From NCBI GenBank assembly GCA_000383355.1, contig KB911097.1:1-46271 (forward strand): a DNA stretch of 46,271 bases, read 5' to 3'. The notes under the pieces were generated by a model that was not told where the DNA came from, did no database searches, and worked only from the letters and a program-made list of their open reading frames with translations. The first letter of the stretch is position 1. Every line of letters begins with the position of its first letter. Of the stretch, positions 8,927 through 16,081 are shown in pieces. The position numbers and the translations under genes were made by a program. Origin of the DNA: Flavobacterium sp. SCGC AAA160-P02 (GTDB taxonomy: Bacteria; Bacteroidota; Bacteroidia; Flavobacteriales; Flavobacteriaceae).

Positions 8927-9220
8927 ATGACAAAGTTTGGTGAATTAATTAGTGCTGAAGAACCTGTTTTAATAGATTTCTATTTTGATTGGGAAGATGC
9001 TGACAATAATTTAGATACTTTACGAGATGTTGCTGCTGCTCTAGGAGATAAAGCAAAGGTAATTAAGATAGACATCAAAAAGAACGAGCCATTAGCTGAA
9101 GCGCTTCGCGTAAAAGGAAATCCTACTTTCATGATTTATAAAGATGGTGAAATGAAATGGAGACAAACCGGAGAGCAAGATGCCAATACTTTAATTGGTT
9201 TGGTTCAGCAGTATCTCTAA
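8927..9220 (+). CDS. Thioredoxin-fold protein lacking the CxxC motif
   Basis: A 97-residue cytosolic protein with thioredoxin layout: LIDFYFDWED where DFWA-WCGPC would stand, VIKIDIKKNEPLAEALRVKGNPTFMIYKDGE with the conserved cis-proline (NPT), and a C-terminal helix. Both redox cysteines are absent and there is no Cys anywhere in the protein, so it cannot act as a disulfide reductase. From memory, similar Cys-less members are conserved in Flavobacteriia; a chaperone or adaptor role is possible. An AAACGCA/TGCGTTT hairpin (8883-8902) precedes it. It converges on the NodB gene, with the stop codons overlapping. Confidence 0.85.
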   Translation: MTKFGELISAEEPVLIDFYFDWEDADNNLDTLRDVAAALGDKAKVIKIDIKKNEPLAEALRVKGNPTFMIYKDGEMKWRQTGEQDANTLIGLVQQYL

Positions 9221-9837
9221 ACAATCGCTTTAAATAGATATCCTTTTTGGCTAAAGTGATCAAGTATTCTAGGTAGTGCAAAGTAGATTTTATCTTTGGC
9301 TTTTTCACTATCATGCATTACAATAATACTTCCATTGGTTGTGTTTTTAAGAACATTTTCTAGACACTTTTCTGGAGATATAGACCTGTCAAAATCGCCG
9401 CTAAGCACATCCCACATTATAATTTTATAGCCTTCTTGTTGCAATAATCTTGCTTGTGATGATTTTAACCTTCCGTAAGGGGGTCTAAATAATTTACTAA
9501 CAATGTAAGCAGATGCTTGTTGAATATTTTCAATATAGCGAGTGTTTTTAGTTAGTAAACCATTGAGATGATTAAAGGTATGATTGCCTACAGAATGGCC
9601 TTCTTCTTGTATTTTATGATAGATATTTTGGTGTTTTTTTACATTTTTTCCAATACAAAAAAAAGTAGCTTTTGCCTGGTGTTTCTTTAATTCTTCTAAC
9701 ACAAAATTTGTTACTTCTAGCGTAGGACCATCGTCAAAAGTTAGATAAATTTCTTTTGGAACAGAAGAAAAACGCCAACGATAATTAGAAAAGAATTTCT
9801 GAATTATTGTGGGCGTTTTAATGGTGTAAAATTTCAT
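9217..9837 (-). CDS. Polysaccharide deacetylase (NodB domain)
   Basis: A 206-residue protein that is essentially one NodB homology domain (carbohydrate esterase family 4). Motifs are LTFDDGPT (about residue 34, catalytic Asp and metal Asp), HTFNHL (metal His pair), FRPPYGRL, MWDVLSGDFD and IIVMHDS. Family members remove N- or O-acetyl groups from GlcNAc polymers such as peptidoglycan or exopolysaccharide in a metal-dependent way. No signal peptide is evident: the N-terminus is MKFYTIKTPTIIQKFFSNYRW, so export is uncertain. It starts 5 bp after the DUF2723 gene and is probably co-transcribed. Its TAG overlaps the TAA of the convergent thioredoxin-like gene. Confidence 0.9.
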   Translation of the reverse strand: MKFYTIKTPTIIQKFFSNYRWRFSSVPKEIYLTFDDGPTLEVTNFVLEELKKHQAKATFFCIGKNVKKHQNIYHKIQEEGHSVGNHTFNHLNGLLTKNTRYIENIQQASAYIVSKLFRPPYGRLKSSQARLLQQEGYKIIMWDVLSGDFDRSISPEKCLENVLKNTTNGSIIVMHDSEKAKDKIYFALPRILDHFSQKGYLFKAIV

Positions 9838-9842
9838 AAAAA

Positions 9843-12800
9843 CTATTCTTCTTCAGGCATTAGATGGCTAAATAATTTTACTGTTTCTATAAACTCGTCT
9901 TGCTTATCAGTCTTGTATTGCTCATCGGTATCAAATCTATCTATTTGAGTGGCAATAATATTTCGATACATTAACAAGTTATTGTCTATTTCTTCAAAGA
10001 TTAAATCTGTGTTTTCAATAGAATGTTCTGCCAACCAAATGAGCTGTTCTTTAAAAATTCTAATTAAAGTTTCTGCTGCTGCTCTGGCTTTTATAGGCTC
10101 TCCTAGTAGGTAATACATTTCTGGGTATCCAACAGATAAGCTAAAATGACTAAAGTCTCTAATAGGCATTTTTTCTATGGAGAGATCTAGTATTTCTAAA
10201 GCCTTCACCGTATCGCCTTGCGCTGCAAAAGCATCAGACAAACGCATTAAATTATTACGCATAGAGATTGAGTTTCTTTTTGTTTGCTCATCTAAATAGA
10301 TTTTTCCATCATTAATATTTCTCCAATCTAGTTTTTGGATGTTGGCATACATTTTCTCAGGATCAATACGTCCCATATCAAACGGACTTTTCTTTGTTAC
10401 AGTTCCGTCTGGGTTTTCAACATTCATTGGGGTTCTTATTGGAACCAATTTATAAGCCATCCCATCTAGCTGTAAATAGTCCTTCAGCCAAATGTATTCT
10501 TCGTCTGCAAATGCACCTCCTGTAAAATAAAGAGGTCTTTTCCAGTCAAAGTTTGCTAAAATATCGATCATTAGAATTCTATTTTTAGCAATACCTCTGC
10601 CAATTTCAATGTCTATATAATCTACAATTTTATCTGCATCTTTGGCCGCAACAATTCCATACTCTAAAACATTTTCTTTGTTTACAGGAATTCTAATTTT
10701 TCTGGTTGGTAATACTTTCTCTTCATTTCCATCACCATCAATATCATAAAAAGTAACCTTATTCTTGCTTTCTATCCATTGCATATACTCATTTATTGAA
10801 AGGATAGAGTCCTTTAATGTTGGAAACAACTCTTCAAAATAATAAGCAGCATCTAAACTACCGTATTTATAATCGTCATGTTTTAATTGAGAAGGAATAG
10901 GTGGTGCATCATAGGTTGCGCGCTTCATTTGATCTATATACCAATCTGTAGCAAATAGACTGGTGTTTACCAGTTTAATATCTGTTCTAATACCTTCAAC
11001 CTCTTGCATATACCAAAGGGGAAATGTATCATTATCTCCAATGGTAAACATAATAGCATTTGGGTCGCAAGACTCTAGATATGATTGTGCATTTAAATGA
11101 GTTGTATATCTGTTAGACCTATCATGATCATCCCAGTTTTCAAAACCCATGAGTGTTGGTACAGCTACTAATGAAACTGCTGAAACAACAATTGCAACCA
11201 TTTTCTTATTGGCAAAATTCTTCAAATATTCATAAAGAGCCAATACGCCAAAGCCAACCCATATAGCAAAAATATAAAAAGAACCTACAATGGCATAATC
11301 TCGCTCTCTTGGTTCAAAAGGTTTTGGATTTGTGTAAAATATGATGGCAAAGCCTGTAAAGGCAAAAAACATAAAGAGTACAAAAAAGTTTTTCTTATCC
11401 CATTTAATTTGATACAATAAGCCAATTAACCCTAACAAGAACGGTAGCATAAAATAGATATTTCTACCCTTGTTTTCTAAGACATCTGAAGGTAAGTTTG
11501 TTTGAGGGCCAAGTCTTGCTTCATCTATGACAGAAATTCCGCTTAACCAATTTCCATTGTATTTGTCTAATTGTCCTTGCACATCATTTTGTCTGCCAGA
11601 GAAATTCCACATAAAATAACGACCATACATATATCCAAATTGGAAATTGAGCATAAATTTTATGTTTTCTGCAAATGTTGGCCTTCGGGTACTATTTGGT
11701 GGAATGCCGGCAATAGCTTTGTACATTTCTTCTGCAGCCGGATTTGTCATCCTAGGAATAAACCCCTTGTGTTTATCTGACGTATTTGGCAATACATCTT
11801 TGTACTTGTTTACAATTTCATATTTGCCATTTCTTTTTTCATACTTTGGCTTGTCATCTCTTAAAGGCTTGTCTTTATTAACATCTCTGTTATAGGTGTT
11901 TGAATAGTAAGTGTCATAAAAAACATTGGCATCTCCATATTGTTCACGATTGTAATAGGCTAGTAGTTCTCTGGCACTAGAAGGATTGTTTTCGTTAATG
12001 GTGGTGTTCGTATTGGCTCTTATAGGGAGCATTAACCAAGATGAAAAACCAATCATAATAAATAAGACAGAAAGAAGGATTGTATTTGTAATTATTTTTT
12101 TCTTTTTTCGAGTGTAATTAAGTCCAAAATAGAATCCAGCTATTAATAAAACTCCAGCTATTATAGATCCAGTATTGTAAGGAAATCCAATTGAATTCAC
12201 AAAAAACAACTCAGATGCACTAAAGAATTTTAATGTAAATGGAAATAAAAACTTAAAGACAAAAGCCAATATAAGTACTGAAATAACAGTTGCTATTGCT
12301 GTTGTTTTTAAATTGACAGTATGGTATGTTTTAAAAAAATACAATAGAAATATTGCAGGGATAACAAGTAATGACAAAATGTGAACACCAAAAGATAAGC
12401 CTACTACAAAACTAATAATTACAAGCCATTTATGACCTCTTGGGGTATGAATTTCGCTTTCCCATTTTAAGCCAAGCCAGAATAAGATGGCCATTAAAAA
12501 TGAAGACATTGCATATACTTCGCCTTCAACAGCACTAAACCAAAAACTATCAGAAAAGGTGTAGGTTAGAGATCCTACTAAAGCACTCCCTAAAATTGCA
12601 ATAGAAGAACCTTCCGTTATTTTACTAGACTTAACTGCTAATTTTTTTGCCAGATTGGTAATGGTCCAAAACATAAAAAGAATGGTAAATGCACTGGCTA
12701 AAGCAGACATAAAATTTACCATTTTTGCTATTTCTGTAAGCTCACTTGTAAACATGGCAAAGAAAGCGCCTAACATTTGAAACAAAGGAGCTCCAGGAGG

Positions 12801-12956
12801 GTGCCCAACTTCTAATTTTACAGATGTAGAAATATACTCTCCGCAATCCCATGCACTCACTGTAGGTTCTAGGGTAAGAGAATATGTAATAAGTGCTATA
12901 GCAAAAGTACCCCATCCAAGGATGAGATTCCATTTTTTAAAGTTTTCTGATGTCAT
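9843..12956 (-). CDS. DUF2723 (TMEM260/O-mannosyltransferase-like) membrane protein
   Basis: A 1037-residue polytopic inner-membrane protein. The N-terminus has the DUF2723 signature: LTLEPTVSAWDCGEYISTS, with the acidic pair typical of GT-C enzymes in the first periplasmic loop, then GHPPGAPLFQMLG. About a dozen membrane segments run to about residue 600. A soluble C-terminal part of about 400 residues includes FTIGDNDTFPLWYMQEVEGI and TPR-like helices near 900-1000. The family is related to eukaryotic TMEM260, a protein O-mannosyltransferase; in Bacteroidota a role in protein or surface glycosylation is plausible but not shown here. It is the first gene of a two-gene unit with the NodB deacetylase. 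Confidence 0.85.
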   Translation of the reverse strand: MTSENFKKWNLILGWGTFAIALITYSLTLEPTVSAWDCGEYISTSVKLEVGHPPGAPLFQMLGAFFAMFTSELTEIAKMVNFMSALASAFTILFMFWTITNLAKKLAVKSSKITEGSSIAILGSALVGSLTYTFSDSFWFSAVEGEVYAMSSFLMAILFWLGLKWESEIHTPRGHKWLVIISFVVGLSFGVHILSLLVIPAIFLLYFFKTYHTVNLKTTAIATVISVLILAFVFKFLFPFTLKFFSASELFFVNSIGFPYNTGSIIAGVLLIAGFYFGLNYTRKKKKIITNTILLSVLFIMIGFSSWLMLPIRANTNTTINENNPSSARELLAYYNREQYGDANVFYDTYYSNTYNRDVNKDKPLRDDKPKYEKRNGKYEIVNKYKDVLPNTSDKHKGFIPRMTNPAAEEMYKAIAGIPPNSTRRPTFAENIKFMLNFQFGYMYGRYFMWNFSGRQNDVQGQLDKYNGNWLSGISVIDEARLGPQTNLPSDVLENKGRNIYFMLPFLLGLIGLLYQIKWDKKNFFVLFMFFAFTGFAIIFYTNPKPFEPRERDYAIVGSFYIFAIWVGFGVLALYEYLKNFANKKMVAIVVSAVSLVAVPTLMGFENWDDHDRSNRYTTHLNAQSYLESCDPNAIMFTIGDNDTFPLWYMQEVEGIRTDIKLVNTSLFATDWYIDQMKRATYDAPPIPSQLKHDDYKYGSLDAAYYFEELFPTLKDSILSINEYMQWIESKNKVTFYDIDGDGNEEKVLPTRKIRIPVNKENVLEYGIVAAKDADKIVDYIDIEIGRGIAKNRILMIDILANFDWKRPLYFTGGAFADEEYIWLKDYLQLDGMAYKLVPIRTPMNVENPDGTVTKKSPFDMGRIDPEKMYANIQKLDWRNINDGKIYLDEQTKRNSISMRNNLMRLSDAFAAQGDTVKALEILDLSIEKMPIRDFSHFSLSVGYPEMYYLLGEPIKARAAAETLIRIFKEQLIWLAEHSIENTDLIFEEIDNNLLMYRNIIATQIDRFDTDEQYKTDKQDEFIETVKLFSHLMPEEE

Positions 12957-13074
12957 AGGTTGTAAAATGTATGGGCGAATTTACTAATTTATAAGACATA
13001 AAACGTTTAACAGAGCAGTATTAAGCGTTCTGAGATTATAAAACTTTGTTAAAAATAAAAAAGTAATAAAAACA

Positions 13075-13105
13075 TTTGCAGGATAAAAACTTTGATTTAA
13101 ATTTG
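13075..13105 (+). promoter_or_regulatory. Promoter of tRNA-Gln
   Basis: TTTG at 13075-13078 and TAAATTTG at 13098-13105 are separated by 19 nt, an exact match to the Bacteroidota housekeeping consensus TTTG-N19-TAnnTTTG. Transcription would start near 13110-13112, about 14 nt before the mature tRNA. Confidence 0.8.
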
Positions 13106-13124
13106 CAGCCGCTATGAAATCTAT

Positions 13125-13196
13125 TGGCCTATGGTGTAATTGGTAACACACCGGTTTTTGGTACCGACATTCAAGGTTCGAGTCCTTGTAGGCCAA
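13125..13196 (+). tRNA. tRNA-Gln (anticodon TTG)
   Basis: A 72-nt cloverleaf. The acceptor stem is TGGCCTA (13125-13131) with TAGGCCA (13189-13195) and discriminator A13196. The D arm contains AATTGGTAA. The anticodon loop TTTTGGT gives TTG, decoding CAA and CAG. The T arm is CAAGG-TTCGAGT-CCTTG. CCA is not encoded. The outermost anticodon-stem pair (27-43) is a C-A mismatch. It is a single-gene unit with its own promoter and terminator. Confidence 0.95.
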
Positions 13197-13201
13197 CGTT
13201 T

Positions 13202-13234
13202 AAAATCCCGTTCTTTTTAGAATGGGATTTTTTA
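13202..13234 (+). terminator. Rho-independent terminator after tRNA-Gln
   Basis: A 13-bp stem, AAAATCCCGTTCT with AGAATGGGATTTT, encloses a TTTT loop and is followed by further Ts. It has one G-U pair. The A-rich left arm means it could also end transcription arriving on the minus strand. Confidence 0.88.
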
Positions 13235-13288
13235 TTGACACAAAACAAGAAATAAAAAAATTATCTCTATAAGTCTCGATGCCAGTAG

Positions 13289-14116
13289 CTATATTTTAAA
13301 AGTAATTACAGGACGTAAAACACTTTTTGATACACTTTTTGCAATACTACTATTAAAAAGACTAGACAAGCCACTTCTTCCATGAGTGGTTAAAGCAATT
13401 AAATCTGCATCAATCTCTTGCGCAAAATTTGTAATTCCTTTTACAACTGAAACGTCATTGTGAATATGTATGGTCTTTCGATCTATCTCAAAATCTTTAA
13501 TAAAATCTTTAATTTTTTCTTTGGTTACCGTAGAGCTCTCAAAACTACTAACAGTGTTTATTTTTAATAAATGAATCTGACTGTTAAATTGCTTTGCAAA
13601 AGTTAAAAAATCTTTGAAGGCATCTTTGTTTTCATTTTCATAATTAGAAGCAAAAACTATTTTTTTAAATTTAAATTTTTTAGCATCAGTTTTTACTACA
13701 ATTACGGGAACTGTTGAAGTTCGTACAACTTTTTCTGTATTAGAGCCAATAATCATTTCTTCAAAATCAGAAACTCCTTTAGAACCCATAACAATTAAAT
13801 CTGCATTAATTTTTTTAACATAGTCTTTAATTCCTTCATAAGGATGTTGAAATTTAATGGAATATTTAACAATTTGATCATCACTAAAAAAAGTAGCTTT
13901 TAAGGTAAGAATTTTTTCCTTTACTTTTCTTAAGTACATCATGCTTTCCGGAATGCTAAAATTACTTCCAGCTCCCATATCTACTATTCCAGAAGGAAGT
14001 TCAACTAAGTGTAATAAATATATTTTAGCATCAATTTTTTTACCAATTTGGGCGGCTATTTTTACGGCGTATTCAGATTTCTCAGAAAAATCTACAGGAA
14101 CTAAAATTTTATACAT
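13289..14116 (-). CDS. Universal stress protein, tandem Usp domains
   Basis: A 275-residue cytosolic protein with two UspA domains. Domain 1 (about 1-145) starts MYKILVPVDFSEKS and has the nucleotide-binding signature GSKG-x9-GSN (in VMGSKGVSDFEEMIIGSNTE), followed by VPVIVV. Domain 2 (about 150-275) starts FKKIVFASNYENE and ends with THGRSGLSSLFNSSIAKS and RPVITF, a more divergent binding loop. Such tandem proteins occur widely in Flavobacteriia and are linked to stress and stationary phase; no specific function can be assigned. ATG 14116 opens directly into the domain. It is transcribed alone, away from the rimP operon. Confidence 0.9.
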   Translation of the reverse strand: MYKILVPVDFSEKSEYAVKIAAQIGKKIDAKIYLLHLVELPSGIVDMGAGSNFSIPESMMYLRKVKEKILTLKATFFSDDQIVKYSIKFQHPYEGIKDYVKKINADLIVMGSKGVSDFEEMIIGSNTEKVVRTSTVPVIVVKTDAKKFKFKKIVFASNYENENKDAFKDFLTFAKQFNSQIHLLKINTVSSFESSTVTKEKIKDFIKDFEIDRKTIHIHNDVSVVKGITNFAQEIDADLIALTTHGRSGLSSLFNSSIAKSVSKSVLRPVITFKI

Positions 14117-14204
14117 AGTAAAATTGTTTTATTAGTTTCTGGGGGAGCTTTGTTAAAATAACGTCAATCTTGTTAAATCTACGAAAAAAATTGAGAAAAA
14201 GCTA

Positions 14205-14236
14205 TTTGGTTATTAAGTAACAAGTTAGTATATTTG
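14205..14236 (+). promoter_or_regulatory. Promoter of rimP-nusA-infB
   Basis: TTTG (14205-14208) and TATATTTG (14229-14236) are spaced by 20 nt, a good match to the Bacteroidota consensus. The expected start near 14242 gives a leader of about 60 nt that contains the hairpin at 14266-14282. Confidence 0.7.
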
Positions 14237-14259
14237 CACCGAAAATAACCAAAAACGAA

Positions 14260-14290
14260 GAAGAAGGGGACGATAAGTCCCCTCTTTTTA
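14260..14290 (+). promoter_or_regulatory. Terminator-like hairpin in the rimP operon leader (putative attenuator)
   Basis: GGGGAC (14266-14271) pairs with GTCCCC (14277-14282) around the loop GATAA. The pairing extends weakly outward through a purine-rich left arm (AAGAAGAA) and a T-rich right arm (TCTTTTTA). The only gene upstream (universal stress protein) runs the other way, and a promoter lies before the hairpin. It therefore sits inside the operon's own leader rather than ending another transcript. Because NusA acts on hairpin pausing and termination, autoregulation is a reasonable inference. Confidence 0.6.
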
Positions 14291-14301
14291 TATCTTGAGG
14301 T

Positions 14302-14763
14302 ATGGATCAAAATTTAGTTAAAAAATTAGTAAACGAAGCGATATCAGATAACGAATCCTTGTTTTTAATTGAACTATCTTTTTTAGTAGGAAACAGAATT
14401 AAGGTTGTTGTTGACGGTGATCAAGGCATCTCTATTAAAGAGTGCATGCGTATTAGTAGGCATGTAGAACATAGCTTTGATAGAGAAGAAGAAGATTTTG
14501 GGTTAGAAGTAACATCACCAGATATTTCTCATCCTTTAACGGTGAGAAGACAATACCTTAAGAATATCAATAGAATATTAAAGGTAAAAACAGAAGAAGA
14601 GGAATTAGAAGGAACCTTGATAAGTATTAATGAGAAAGAAATTTCTCTTAGATGGAAAACAAGAGAACCTAAACCAATAGGAAAGGGTAAAGTAACTGTA
14701 GAGAAAAATGCTTCAATAGCATTTAACAGTATAAAAGAAGCAAAAGTGAAGATTACATATTAA
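14302..14763 (+). CDS. rimP: Ribosome maturation factor RimP
   Basis: This 153-residue protein is a full-length RimP, needed for 30S subunit maturation. The N-terminal alpha/beta domain contains NRIKVVVDGDQGISIKECMRISRHVE and the typical GLEVTSPDISHPL (family VSSPGLDRPL region). The C-terminal SH3-like domain has the TLISINEKEISLRWK strand pattern. The start at ATG 14302 follows the leader hairpin. NusA begins 12 bp after the stop, and the order rimP-nusA-infB is the widely conserved one. Confidence 0.93.
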   Translation: MDQNLVKKLVNEAISDNESLFLIELSFLVGNRIKVVVDGDQGISIKECMRISRHVEHSFDREEEDFGLEVTSPDISHPLTVRRQYLKNINRILKVKTEEEELEGTLISINEKEISLRWKTREPKPIGKGKVTVEKNASIAFNSIKEAKVKITY

Positions 14764-14775
14764 GAAGAACATGCA

Positions 14776-16032
14776 ATGGAAAATATAGCATTAATAGATT
14801 CGTTTTCAGAATTCAAAGACATGAAAAGTATAGACAGAGTTACACTCATGTCTATTTTGGAAGAGGTTTTTAGAGCTGCGCTAAAGCGTAAGTTCGGCTC
14901 AGATGATAATTTTGATATTATTATCAATCCAGATAAAGGAGATTTAGAAATTTGGAGAAATAGAATTGTTGTAGCAGATGACGAAGTAGAAGATGACAAT
15001 GAAGAAATTGAACTATCGGCAGCAAGAAAAATTGAACCAGATTTTGAAATTGGTGAAGATGTTTCAGAAGAAGTAAAGCTATATGATTTAGGAAGAAGAG
15101 CTATTTTGGCATTGCGTCAAAACTTAATTTCAAAAATTCAAGAACACGATAGTACTAATATTTTTAAGCACTTTAAGGAGTTAGAAGGAGATATCTATAG
15201 TGCAGAGGTGCATCATATCCGTCATAACGCTATCATTTTATTAGATGATGATGGAAATGAAATTGTACTACCTAAAAGTGAACAAATACGATCAGATTTT
15301 TTTAGAAAAGGAGATTCTGTAAGAGGTGTTATTAAAACAGTTGAATTGCGAGGGAACAAGCCTGCAATAATCTTATCTAGAACTTCACCAGATTTTCTAG
15401 TCAAATTATTTGAACAAGAAATTCCAGAAGTATTTGATGGATTAATTACTGTTGAAAGAGTGGCTAGAATTCCGGGAGAAAAAGCAAAAGTAGCGGTAGA
15501 TTCTTATGATGATAGAATAGATCCAGTTGGAGCATGTGTAGGAATGAAAGGTTCTAGAATTCACGGAATTGTTCGCGAATTAGGAAATGAGAATATAGAT
15601 GTTATCAATTATACAAAAAACGAACAACTATTTATTTCTAGAGCTTTAAGCCCTGCGAAAGTTGTTTCTATGGAAATTGAAGAATACGAAGAAGAAAGAA
15701 ATGGAAAGAAAGGACGTGTTAACGTTTTCTTGAAACCAGAAGAAGTGTCAAAAGCAATTGGTAAAGGAGGCGTAAATATTCGTTTGGCAAGTGAATTGAC
15801 TAAGTATGATATAGACGTTCAAAGAGAAGGTTTAGAGGAAGAAGATGTTGAGTTAACAGAATTTAGAGATGAGATTGAGCCTTGGGTAATTCAAGAATTC
15901 AAAAACATTGGTTTAGATACTGCAAAAAGTGTATTAGATGCTTCTGTTGAAGAACTGTTAAAGAGAACAGATTTAGAAGAAGAAACAATATTAGACGTTC
16001 AAAGAATCCTAAAAGAAGAATTCGAAGAATAA
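14776..16032 (+). CDS. nusA: Transcription termination/antitermination factor NusA
   Basis: A 418-residue NusA that binds RNA polymerase and nascent RNA to modulate pausing, termination and antitermination. It has an N-terminal polymerase-binding domain (residues 1-about 130), an S1 domain (GDIYSAEVHHIRHNAIILL through GVIKTVELRGNKPAIILSR), then two KH domains. KH1 contains DPVGACVGMKGSRIHGIVREL, and KH2 contains EVSKAIGKGGVNIRLASELT. The C-terminal acidic repeats of enterobacterial NusA are absent, as is usual outside Proteobacteria; only a short helical tail remains. It sits between rimP and infB in one operon, so its level may feed back on the leader hairpin (inference). Confidence 0.97.
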   Translation: MENIALIDSFSEFKDMKSIDRVTLMSILEEVFRAALKRKFGSDDNFDIIINPDKGDLEIWRNRIVVADDEVEDDNEEIELSAARKIEPDFEIGEDVSEEVKLYDLGRRAILALRQNLISKIQEHDSTNIFKHFKELEGDIYSAEVHHIRHNAIILLDDDGNEIVLPKSEQIRSDFFRKGDSVRGVIKTVELRGNKPAIILSRTSPDFLVKLFEQEIPEVFDGLITVERVARIPGEKAKVAVDSYDDRIDPVGACVGMKGSRIHGIVRELGNENIDVINYTKNEQLFISRALSPAKVVSMEIEEYEEERNGKKGRVNVFLKPEEVSKAIGKGGVNIRLASELTKYDIDVQREGLEEEDVELTEFRDEIEPWVIQEFKNIGLDTAKSVLDASVEELLKRTDLEEETILDVQRILKEEFEE

Positions 16033-16081
16033 CTATCAATAAAAAATAATACTTTTACAAATAAAAGGTTAACAAGAGTAT

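Noticed and set aside
12984..13196. 70-residue minus-strand open frame
   Set aside because: It overlaps the complete tRNA-Gln gene and its promoter and has no protein features.
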